DNA of 64,000 bases from the NCBI GenBank assembly GCA_973895155.1, contig OZ316895.1, positions 6,324,001-6,388,000 of the forward strand, written 5' to 3'. The translations under genes and the position numbers were made by a program. The notes under the pieces are model-generated. The model ran no database searches. It worked only from the letters and a program-made list of their open reading frames with translations, and had not been told where the DNA came from. Shown piece by piece: positions 48,179 through 58,500 of this stretch (the first letter of the stretch is position 1; each line of letters opens with the position of its first letter). This DNA is from Marsupella aquatica. Taxonomy: Eukaryota; Marchantiophyta.

Positions 48179-48661
48179 ATGGCCGTGCAAAAGGTAGCTG
48201 GAGGAGGGCGCTCAAGCGCCAGAGGGCAGAGTTTTCTCGTTTGGGTAATCTTCGGTGTAATCTGCCTCGTATTGTTCCAATTTTGGACCTACGAACAGAC
48301 ATGGTCTTATGATCGCTCATACTCTCATGCATCTAAGAAGACCCTCAGGGCCATGCTGATGAAATCTCGGTTTTCTCCAGAGGATGATAATGGAGTTGAC
48401 AATAACCAAGATTTGCGTCTTCTGAGGGAACTATTCACTGTTTGTAATTCAAGCTTCGGTTATGATGGGATTGGGGAGACGAGAAGTAAACCGCTAAGTG
48501 GAGGGTGTCTCGTGAAACTGCAGGAGACCTTCCCGTCACTCCAACCCTTGGTTGTGCCTGCTCAAGACGGACAACAAGAGTCACAAAAAAACAAAAAAAA
48601 TTATAAAAAAAAAGATCACAACTTTGATTGTTGTAGACCTCTAAGGTATGCAGTACGATAG
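48179..48661 (+). CDS. Unrecognised membrane-anchored ORF inside the CACTA element, possibly captured host sequence
   Basis: The ATG lies in a good plant context (agcATGGCC). The 160-codon frame starts with a basic segment (MAVQKVAGGGRSSARG) and then one hydrophobic helix at about residues 19-38 (FLVWVIFGVICLVLFQFW). This gives a type II signal-anchor layout like Golgi enzymes. A soluble stretch follows, with SKKTLRAMLMKSRFSPEDD, LRELFTVCNSSFGYDGIGE and LQETFPSLQPLVVPAQD. The last 25 codons run through a lysine/asparagine A-rich tract and are probably not original coding sequence. It has no transposase resemblance; capture of a host gene 5' part by the transposon is inference. Confidence 0.45.
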   Translation: MAVQKVAGGGRSSARGQSFLVWVIFGVICLVLFQFWTYEQTWSYDRSYSHASKKTLRAMLMKSRFSPEDDNGVDNNQDLRLLRELFTVCNSSFGYDGIGETRSKPLSGGCLVKLQETFPSLQPLVVPAQDGQQESQKNKKNYKKKDHNFDCCRPLRYAVR

Positions 48662-49750
48662 GGATCCGAGTGAAGTTGTCCCAAAATTATCGTATGAACT
48701 TGAGTTGCCAACAGGTCCCATTAAAAATAAATGCCAGTATTCAAAGTTGTTGTCTGCCTGTCACTACGCTCTATTGGTAGTTGTGATATCTTGCAAGTAC
48801 TTCTCTCCTTGTCTTGGCTGTTTTTCATGTGTTGTCAATCTGGTTGCCATGGTGCGTTGTAAATACTCGAAAGGCTTGAAGTGTGAAGTCTCTCGAAAGG
48901 CCTGCCAAAGGTATTCCTCTAGATTGCGATTGGACAGCACTTGAGCAATTGGAAGCTGGTCGTGGAAGAGCAGGAGTGGAAAACCTGACGCCTGCAATCT
49001 TGTAGGTATTTTGGAGCTTGCAGCTCGGCAATCCGGAATTGCACTTGAAATTCTCTTATGAATGTCCTACGTGCTTGCATTTTCAATTGCATGCTGAATT
49101 GTTTTTTCTGTCATGTTTTTGCCTGTTCTTCCCTGCCTTGCTATATTGTCACTTGCATGTGGTTATAAGGTTATGTGGCCTCCTGGTGGTCATTATTTAG
49201 CCATCTATAAGCTCCATCGATCTTGTAACTCGTCAACATTCTTTCATTCCCCTCACGGCCTCCAATGCACCCACAATGTTGCTCTTGAACTCCATTGCCT
49301 CCTTAGCTCCTAAAACCCCTATTGCATGCGCTAAACCTGTAGACAATGTCCTTGGCCCGCTTCATGTAATAGACAATGAATGCCTGCGAAACCTCAGCTT
49401 CCTTCCTCACTGTTACTGTCTGTCTAGTACCTTTAAGACGCAGTTTTAATTCTCTGAGCCCTTAATTCCAATGTTGTTACTCGGGTAGGGACTGACTACA
49501 TCCCTTTAACATTGAGAGAGACATATGAACCTGGGGAGATGCAATATGATGAGGTTGATGATGTGCAATAGGCAGCGGCTGAAGATTCACTTTGATGAGG
49601 TTAAGGATGACTACATGCACAGAGTCACAGAACGGGAATTGCTTCCCGAAATGATGTTTTGGTCATGTCCATATGCATGAAATTGATTGATACTTTGAAT
49701 TTAGTGTGCTCATTTAGCCTGGGTTTGGTTGTGGATGCTGTGCAGAAACT
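48662..49750. other. CACTA interior, no gene recognised
   Basis: Short ORFs only. This may hold the promoter and 5' untranslated region of the gene starting at 49751. Confidence 0.4.
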
Positions 49751-52700
49751 ATGGGGGAAGAGGGTGAAGACATGGAGACAGACATGGGGCTTGGAGAGTG
49801 GGGTGAAGAGGAAAGATTGGATATGGATGGACATCCAGATGTAGGGGGATCACAAAAAAATGCACCTGTGCAGGATGCACAGGGCCCTGATCAAGTGCAA
49901 GGTAGGTGGGCAGCCAGAGAGAAATCACGTAATCCATACCCTAGAAGGAGCCAGAGTTATTGGCAAGGGACGCCTGATGATTATGATGATGACTACGATG
50001 GAGCAGAAGATGGATGGGGTGAATATGAATGCCCAGAGCGTGGTAGAGATGGGTACAGAGGGCAATGGAAAGATCAGGAGGATAATTGGACAAGTAAGTG
50101 CTTTGTGCTAGTGATTTTGTGATGGTAGTAGAAATTGTAGCTCAATATGGAATTATCTGATGTCTAGGGCAAAGAGTGTATCTAACCGGTCCATGAGTGT
50201 GGCATGTGCCTGTTGGTGAATGCAGACTCTCATTGGGACAATCACGAAAACAACAAAGGCCATCCACGTTCAGATAGGAGGCAATCATTCACAGGCAAGA
50301 GAAACGGCCCTAATTCATCAAGACAAGGCAATTGGACAGATGGTCCAGAACCATCTATGCGCCCAGGGAGAGGTAACTTGGTCATTGCAAAATTCCTCTG
50401 AAGTTCAGTGTATATTTGGCAGCAAAATTTATGCTTCATACTTAAAAAATGGTTCCCGTAAATGTGCAGGGACTCCAGGGAGGTTTGCACAATGCGCTCC
50501 AGGCCGTGGTGCAGGCCGTGGGGGCCCAGTCCGTGGGGGGACACCAGGCCGTGGAGGGACACCTAGTAGCGCTTCAGGGAGTACCAAGGCAGGAGACAAT
50601 AACAAATTTGGTAAAGTAGAAGTGAATTCCGATGGTTGGATAACTCCCACATGTGATGGTAAGAACCGCTGGCATTCTGACTTGAGAGGAGAAGTATTGA
50701 GCTGGTTAGATTTGAGCATTACAGAGTTTAGGAGTCAGAACAAAGCCGATTGGGCTGCTATTTGCAAGGACATTCTTGAACGGTGGGAGTATGTTGGTAA
50801 TGATGGTAAGGGCCCAGTTGAAGATTGCATATCAGATTATGCAATGAGGATTTTGAAACAAGAGAGACATAGGTTGAAAAGGATGTGGATAGACAATGGT
50901 TCTAACAGGAGAATGCCAGCACCCCCATCATTGGAACTAGATCAATGGACACGGTTAATCAAAGGGTTCATGTCAGAGGCTGGGCAGAGCAAGAGTGAAC
51001 TGATGTCAAATGCTCAAGGCAAAGTGAAACACCTTTCACAGGCTGGGAGAGGAAGTTATGCTCCAGTGAAAGAACAACTGGTAAGGCATGTCTGATAGTA
51101 AGCGTAGCCTATCACTAATCATCTTGCTACTATTATTGCATTTTCATTGACAATCAACAGTTGCTTTAATTCATATGTATGTTGATGTGGCATACAGAAG
51201 AAATTGACAGGTGAAGAACCATCAGCACAAGAAGTGAGAGAGGAGTTCATGAAACAAAGGAGTGAGGTCACAAGTGTGACTTCCAAACAGGTGATTATGT
51301 TGTAATTCTGTGATGTTCGATAGCATCAGAAGGAAATGTAGTAGGAAGTAAGCAACCAGTTCTTGGGGACAGTTATCTGAGATATGTAAGCTGTGTGATT
51401 ACAGGGAACTGTTACAACTCTTGCAGAGATGTGTGAACGGTTGAAGTCATTAGAGTGTGGACTTCCTCGAGTGGAAAGTAAATTGGGTGATCGTTTGGAT
51501 ATTTTGGAGGCATCTGTAGCAAACCTACTTGCATCAGTGGAATCTAATTTCAAGCTTGTGATTGAGAAATTGGGTGGTTCCCAGCCAAACAATGAGGGCA
51601 ACCTTGTACAAAGTGTGCCCTTGTTAACAAAAAAGGGAATTGGCAAATCTGACACAGGTATGGAAATGACACCGGCCCATTGTTCATTGTGTCCTATGTT
51701 CAAATATTAGAAGTGGGTTTTCATGAATTGAGTGAATGGTTTGAATGCAGGAAGAGTGGAGGCATCGAAGGGCCCTGTAATCAGTAAGCAGAAGGGCAAG
51801 AAGGTTGCTGAGACAGGTAATCTGCTATGATCCAGTAGATTACATTTGAAAAGTGCATGGAGTTTTGTGAAGCTTAAGCCGATTGGAGGTAATCTTTTAT
51901 GTAAGAACTGGTTGGATCAACTGGGATCTGAAGTGACATCATGATTAACTTGCTTCAGGTGACTCAAAGAGCAATAATGAAAAGGATGTGCCCAGTGCCT
52001 CAGTGACCATAGCCGAGGAGGTATCAGGTAAGCTGATGCTTTAAATTCCTCTATATGAATGTTGAGAGACAATTCAATGGTTAATAGATTCAACCTGAAT
52101 ATTGTGGTGTGTTTATTTATCAGCAGAAGCAGACATGGAGGATATGGCAATGGCAAAGAAGGGGAAGAAGGCTGTTCATAATGGTAAGGAGATAGTGACA
52201 ACTTTGTGGTTGGTGACATGTACATGTAGCACATGTGATGAGTGATTCACTTAAGTTGGACAATGGCACTGAATTGTAGCTGATGCAGAGTTGTCAGACT
52301 CTCAACCAAGTGGGAGCAGGGTGAAGCGACGTCGAAATTTGGGAGCAACATTGGATGCAAGTAAGATTGTAGATGCTTCAATTGAAGCAAGTACAATGTT
52401 GGCATATACTGAGATGATGTCGCAGGGAAATCGTGCTACACAATCGGAAGTGTCAAATATGGATGCAGATTCTTTGAAGAAGAGTGTAGCCAATTCTCGA
52501 TCACCAGCACAAAACACTCGTGCCAAAGTCATGACTCGCAACCAAGGTATGAATAATGTCATGTATAAGCCACCCAGGAAAGCCAAGAAAAACAGCCAAG
52601 GTAAGGTGGAGGTGATAGCCATAGCAGAGCCAGTCCATAATCTTCAATCATGGGAGGATGACTCACAGGTATGTGTGGGTACAGGCATTTTGTGACCGGA

Positions 52701-52883
52701 TCATGCTAAATTCCATGGCAAAGTGGTCCCCGATGACCATATAGTAGTGTTGTTGACTATAGTGATTGTATCTGATTGTAATTTGCCATTTCCGAATAGA
52801 GATGATGATCCACCTCAGGAAATAATTGCAGATGCAGTAGGATCTCTTGTGCTCTGGCCATCAGAGTGTGTTAGTCTGCAGTG
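49751..52883 (+). CDS. Transposase_24-like CACTA gene, about ten exons
   Basis: Exons read as 49751-50093, 50226-50372, 50470-51080, 51198-51290, 51405-51657, 51751-51816, 51959-52027, 52124-52183, 52280-about 52668 and about 52800-52883. Phases agree at every joint except the last, where the donor may instead lie near 52678. About 700 residues result. The N-terminus is acidic. Exon 3 opens with an RG/G-rich stretch (GRGAGRGGPVRGG), then the conserved block WHSDLRGEVLSWLD, NKADWAAICKDILERWEYVG, ILKQERHRLKRMW and KSELMSNAQGKVKHL. This matches the plant En/Spm Transposase_24 pattern of W, RWEY, KQERHRL and an N..NR/K motif. Exon 5 looks coiled-coil. The final exon ends GSLVLWPSECVSLQ. It probably binds element ends; it is not the catalytic transposase. 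Confidence 0.75.
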
Positions 52884-53200
52884 ACTGAATGCAAGTGTAG
52901 ATAGAACCATGTGAATTGTGTTACATTTTGACATTGCCTTGGAAAGATCCAAGAAATATCTGTACCAATTTTTCCATTTGGTAAAGAGGATGAAGGATTT
53001 GTTATCATTATGTGTGACATGTATATATTTCTGAATTCTGTGTGTATGTATGAAACAAGTGATTGATGTCAAACTATGGCTGTAAGGTGACCATTGGATG
53101 ATACTAGAATCTGTTTTGTATCATTTCAATATTAGTGTGTATGGTAGTTTCATGCTTTGTGACCTTATAGAGTGAGTTCATTTACAGTACACAAAAAAAC
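52884..53200. other. 3' flank of the Transposase_24-like gene
   Basis: AT-rich sequence with ordinary plant 3' untranslated composition; no gene recognised. Confidence 0.4.
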
Positions 53201-53224
53201 ATGAATGGAATGTCTTATTTGTGC

Positions 53225-53604
53225 ACATTCCAAGTAGTATAGTGGGGTCTTCATCACTCATTTCGAGTTGACATGAAAGACTTATACATACCCCACTAAG
53301 TATCTCCTTTAGTCATTTTATAGACCCACAAAGTAAACTTAAAGACTACCCTCCATAACCTGTTTAGTCCTTCCCAACAACTCGCCATCACACCCCTTAA
53401 AAGACTGAAAATGACTCACCAAAGCTACCCAAACAAAGACTACAATAGACTGAAAATCCAGTCTATTAAACGACTCGTGAACCAGTTCTATAAAGGACTC
53501 AGTTGATTATAGTAACAAAACATACGACTCACAGTCCTATAAAGGACTGGAGTCCTTCCCAGTCGTTTCCGAGTCCTATACGGTACTACATAGTCGTTTA
53601 ATGG
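53225..53604. promoter_or_regulatory. Right subterminal repeat region of the CACTA element
   Basis: A dense set of gact/agtc motifs occurs in both orientations (agtccttcccaa, aaagactgaaaatgactc, ctataaaggactc, acagtcctataaagg, gagtcctatacgg). They mirror those at 44424-44560. This is the denser of the two subterminal arms. Confidence 0.75.
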
Positions 53605-53634
53605 GGTCTAAATACCCCCCGGTTTCTACTAGTG
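53605..53634 (-). repeat. CACTA right terminal inverted repeat
   Basis: The minus strand begins CACTAGTAGAAACCGGGG, then GG and TATTTAGACC. It is followed on the plus strand by att, the target duplication. Confidence 0.95.
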
Positions 53635-53757
53635 ATTTACCATTTTCAATGTTGTGTATGTTCAACAAACATTGTAGCTTCTATTGTGAGGGTAGATTGA
53701 CTTTCATTGGGACCGCTATTCTTCTCAAAATCACTATCACCTATGTCAGCTAGATAA

Positions 53758-54600
53758 GACTCACTTAGATCCAAGGCCCTTGATGTCCTTGACCGTACTC
53801 CAAGTCAGCTCTCGCATTTGAGTGGGTGACATGGATTTGATTTCAGCATAGGCTTGCTTCTCAAAGAAATTAGCTTCCATGTGTCCCCTCTTGCCGCCAT
53901 AGTTGCACGGGGCATCTCTCCTATTGGACGTTCATGGTGAAATATTCTCGGTGTAGTGTGCCTTGAATGGTCCCCATAGGTTGATTCTACCATGACCACA
54001 AAACGTGATCCTCAACTATAGTCATGTTGCTGATCATTGTGGTATGGAGGTGTATGCTCACGTTGATTGTCGTTGGACGGAGCTAGAAGAGAGTCCGAGG
54101 CTTGCGGCGGAACTCTTCTACCTGAAGGTACGTACTCCTCGAGGTCAGAAAATGTTGCAGATGTGTCCTTTGAGTACATGACTCTGTAAATGGGCTTGAA
54201 TGCCCGCTTGAATGCAGACCAGCTCTCTAACCAATAGGTTACATACGGCAATCTGAATATTAAGCTCCTTCTTGGGTACTCGGGGGTTTCACTTCCACAA
54301 AAATGACATATCATGTGTGATGAAAGATAAGGTCATTTTATTGGTTGAAGGGAAAACTTAAGAATTTTCTCAGAAGAACAATAGGGTATTTTAAAATCCA
54401 ATTTTGCAACTTATAAGAACATTAGCGTCCTTCTAACCAAAATTTTGGAATATTCCAAGAATATTTTAACTTTATAGAGATTGAAAAAAATTAAAATCTT
54501 ACATTTTAGGGGGGTCCAAGGCCTAAAAAACGTCGCAGGTGATGAGAGGCCTCCATATAGTGACACCCCCAAGCCGGGCCCAAGCTTGGGTATCGCTTAT
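53758..54600 (-). pseudogene. Decayed gag (zinc-knuckle part) of copia family D
   Basis: In the minus strand around 53758-53915 one frame reads PCNYGGKRGHMEANFF then KQAYAEIKSMSPTQMREL and ends before a TGA. This resembles a CX2CX4HX4C knuckle in which two Cys are lost. 54012-54314 holds another frame (MICHFCGSETPEYPRRSL...) of uncertain relation. Frames change several times, so no protein is made. Confidence 0.5.
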
Positions 54601-55130
54601 GGACGCGAGTCCATGACCTGGTGATCAACTTTCTTGAGGTAGTCCTCAATGGATGCACTATCATGCATTTGGAGCTCGATAAGTCCAGACTTAAGATCTA
54701 GCTTGCGCTGGATCGCAATGGACTGGTACTTTTTCAATCTTGAGAGTGTCCCATTGGAGCCTACTGATAATCAGAAATATAGAGGCAGTGGATGTCTTGG
54801 TAAGAATGATAATCACTCTTTCCTTGTCCCTCTAAGCACTAGATTGAGCTGAGGTTACAGTAACTCCAGCGGCAGCTGTGCTGCTAGTGGCTTCCGAGGT
54901 GCTATTGCTGGCGATGGTGCATGGCAGATCCCAAGCCAGGGGAAGTTGCTCCCCCTGTTCCTGTTGGCCACCCACTGGTGGACTGGGCAAGTGGATCGAC
55001 AACATACCAAAGTCCTCTCTCCCTAACTATTTCCTCAATGTGGAAGGCCCAGATAATGTAATTCAGGGCTCCAACTAACTTTTCAGTATCAGAGAAGGAA
55101 ATCTTTGTAGCGTCACAGGGAGACATGGCG
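54601..55130 (-). pseudogene. Decayed gag (N-terminal part) of copia family D
   Basis: From the PBS side, the minus strand gives MSPCDATKISFSDTEKLVGALNYIIWAFHIEEIVRERGLW. This is the typical copia gag opening, in which (L)NG.NY..W......... is followed by LW. Further in, another frame reads LIELQMHDSASIEDYLKKVDHQVM, the later gag helix. Stops and frameshifts separate them. No polymerase is visible downstream before 53668. Confidence 0.75.
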
Positions 55131-55159
55131 ATATTCTAAAGAGTCTCAGAAATCTGGTA

Positions 55160-55171
55160 GCTCCGATACCA
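55160..55171 (-). promoter_or_regulatory. Primer-binding site of family D
   Basis: The minus strand reads TGGTATCGGAGC, one mismatch from the usual initiator-Met PBS, directly abutting the LTR. Confidence 0.88.
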
Positions 55172-55515
55172 TGAAGAATATTTCTAAACAACTGAATTAT
55201 CTCTGGTAAGCAAGGAGTAATATACACAGTGAGAAGCAACCGTTGAGCGCCCCCTCAGATGTCATATAGGTATGATAGGTGCAAGTAGAGGGGGAGCGCC
55301 AAAGTTAATTTTGTCCTAAAGTGAATGAATGGACAACTGTTAATCGGTGGTCGAACTACTTAAACTAAATGCCTAACTGCAATGCTAATTAATTACATGG
55401 AGCAACGGCGAATAGGTGGGGTGGTAGTTAGCGTGATGAATGGGAGAACCTGATGAATGGGAGGGACCCGAGGACACTATAAGTATGTATTAGTCCTGAA
55501 CTTTCATCATTAACA
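55172..55515 (-). repeat. 5' LTR of copia family D
   Basis: The minus strand begins TGTTAATGATGAAAGTTCAG and ends ATATTCTTCA next to the PBS, giving a 344-bp LTR. Its body matches 35785-36073 but not the first family's LTRs, so it is a distinct family. A small local duplication of gatgaatgggag lies at about 55434-55465. Confidence 0.88.
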
Positions 55516-58500
55516 GCATCCCAGAAATGAGCCTCAAGATCACACTAACACAGCCACAATCATGTTTCAAAAGACCATTTGATATGTAGTAACAACATCC
55601 GAGCATTGAGCCTCAAGATCATACACAACTACGAACGTTATGATAAGACAGAATCAGGCCTCGCAACAGAGGCAAAAGTATCATCATTATCAGTTCCAGG
55701 CCTATGTGTTTCACCCTGGATAACAAAGCGAGCCTTATATTGAGACCCATTACAATCTTTAATGTCGACTCGCCGTGAAGGAAGAAGCAGAACACGCTAA
55801 GGACGAGGTATGAACCAAGCCAGATTGAGTATTCGAAGTTGTCGTAACTCAAGCTAGCCTGCGGCCTTCTAATGAGCTGCATCTATACGATTCATGGTGG
55901 CCTGATCTGTTGTAAGAAGATTTGCTAAATGAACTACGATAGACTGTTGTGCAAAATATATGTACAATCGGCCTCATTCACAATTGGAGGACCCAAAAGA
56001 AACGTCACACTCAAAAGTGACCATAGTTTATTATGCTTTAGGATATCATTTTTAGGGTGTAATGAGATGATATAGAAAATTTGATGTACTATACTTAATA
56101 AACATCCTATAGGTTGGTAACATTCATTAAACTATCTAGCATTTGAGACTTTGAAGCTTTCCTTATATGTCCTTCAAAGATTGATAAAAGGACTTGTCAC
56201 GCAACAGGTCACATCATTTCAGGACTCAAAAGGACTCTAAAAAATGCATTTTAGATAATGAAATTTTACCAAAGCATGCATACTAATAGCATAATCTTAT
56301 ATTTCAAAACTTAAATAGTGACACACACTAAACCTTTATATACAGGACAAAAAGAATTAGTAATTTTGGCTTATTTAGGGCCATCAATAATAGGATCCCG
56401 TAAAACAGTTGAAACTTTGATGTATCTACACGATGAGGTAGGTTACACCATGAAAAATAGTCTTGTGAAAAAATTAGACTTAAATGTCTTGAGATAAAAT
56501 CACGATGAACCTTTTTTCATTTTACGAAAGTCATTTTTCACTAAAAAAACATGTTTTTGAGTCCTGAAAGTGGTTCCTGCAAGGTACACCCAATTGTGAA
56601 TGAGGCCAATCATCAAAGTCGAAGGAGTCTGAGCCAGAATGAGTTGAAAAAGGCCAGGGTGGGGATACACATGGTCAATCAAACAGGAGGCACACTGTTG
56701 TAAAATCTGTCAGAATGGTGCCAAGGCGAGTTTACAGTTGAAGTTGTAGGAAAAAGAACGGTGAATCAAACCTGATGAAGGAGCTCCTGAGCTACCAGGT
56801 TCTCATTGCAGGGCAAACCCAAAGGCTAGGTGGAACAAAAGGCAGAATGATCGATCGAGAACAACTGAAAGTTCAGGTGATTAGATGAAGCAGCTGGGTC
56901 CGATCCCAGCAGATGGTGTGAATCCAGATGCTGCAAACGGTGTTCCATTGTTTAGATTTAGGGGTTGGATTTAAGAAAGCCGAAGATGAACTTGACTTGT
57001 CACTAATTATTGCAATATTGGTGCTGGTCATTTCTCATAATTAATTCTGTAGTTATGCTGATGTTCTCAGATCTGAAACTCAACAACGTACTACGTTAGT
57101 TCTCGAGTAGTTTTGTTATACTCAACTCCGCCTGTACTGCCTAATGTTATTTTCGTATTTTCCCCCCAAAAAGATTGATTTCTCCAACGCTCTTATGCCC
57201 CCTGCATATCGTCATGAAGTCTCCCACAACATGGGATGGATCGTCAATGGCTATCGAACGATTTTGCTTCATTTTTCCGGAAGTCCAGGATGATCTTCAT
57301 TATCCGTCAAATATGAGATTGTGATTACTCAGAAGCTCAATGAAAGAATGCTGTTCGTGCCCACCATCAAAAGAAATTAATGATATTGCTTAATCAAAAG
57401 AAATTAATGATATTAATGATATTGCAACGAAGGCTCAGTACATAATTTTGTATTGTGGACACCATCCATGAGGCTTATTTCAACTCCCGTTTCAAATGCC
57501 TGGCTGGTACGTATATCTTACTCGTGCCAGCTTGGATGCGGCAACGAAAAGTAGAAGGCGCATGTCCAAAACATTGCCATCCTGTAAAGAGTCAGTGCCG
57601 TTATGGCGGGCTGACATGCAGTGGCTATGCCAAGGGGAGGACTGAACAGCAATTTCAGTATATAAGTCGTTGGTTCTGGGAACAAGTCGACAATGAAGTT
57701 CATAGAGAACACGAAGTATTCAAGATATTGTCAAAGCACTATATAACTTAGGAGTAAGGGCCTACCAGAGCAGTACGTAGAAGTAATAGCCTGAGAGTTA
57801 AGAAATGAAAGCAATGGCAGAGCTGCTGAATTAATTCAATATGAAGTACTAATGAAAAACCAGTCAGGTTCTAATTGGGCAAACTCAGTTATGAGTCGCA
57901 ATTTAGCCTAGTAATTGCTAGCTCGGTCATTTTAGTAGCTTAGTAGCTTAGCTGCAATCTCTAATACATGAAAATAAACCGACTTGTGTTTAAAGAGCAG
58001 TTGAACACTTCAGTACACAATGCCATCAGTTCATCTATGCATCCCATAGCACTAGCTATCTAATCTAATCAGAATATAGAGCGAGGGCGGGCTTGGATGA
58101 GTTTGCTGTGCCGGGCTCAGCAGCGACCAACTTACAATTCTCGCCAGTTGAGGATTCTCACAAGATCAAGAAAAGTGAGAAAGAAGGGACGGAACATCCC
58201 AACCCAACTAAGGATTCTCACAAGAGTAAGGACATTGCCTTCATTGGTTCATATTTTGCCCACGCTACATTTGTAGATACTCCCGTGACCTCACTCTTCA
58301 AAGGTTTACGGGACTTAATTACGGACAGGTCTTCGAGCACTAGCTCTTCCTATGCCCTGCGTACTTTGTGGACCTGCCTTTAAATTGGTGGCTCTGACCG
58401 AGAGGCTCACACCTGCCATCTTCTGGCCTGCATCTCGTATTTGCTGGCTTCAATGATGTCTCGATGAAGTTTTTTATTAACAAGCAACTACGTACAATTT

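Larger units (their letters stand above)
44395..53634. mobile_element. CACTA (En/Spm-type) DNA transposon, 9240 bp
   Basis: The terminal inverted repeat begins CACTAGTAGAAACCGGGG at both ends (18 bases identical) and continues as ATTTAGACC after a short variable stretch. The 3-bp duplication att flanks it (44392-44394 and 53635-53637), the hallmark length for CACTA elements. Subterminal arrays of short gact/agtcctt motifs are present at both ends. It carries a Transposase_24-like gene (49751-52883) and an ORF at 48179-48661. No DDE transposase (TNPD-like) was recognised in 44.4-48.1 kb, so it is probably non-autonomous. Confidence 0.93.
44037..53667 (+). repeat. 3' LTR of element A, split by the CACTA transposon
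   Basis: The LTR is 44037-44394 joined to 53635-53667. The left part begins tattaggtatctactc (TG changed to TA) and follows the family order to gcattggatgtgtgatgg. The right part supplies the ending, terminating tgttcaaca. Removing 44395-53634 and one copy of the att duplication recreates a continuous LTR. Confidence 0.88.
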
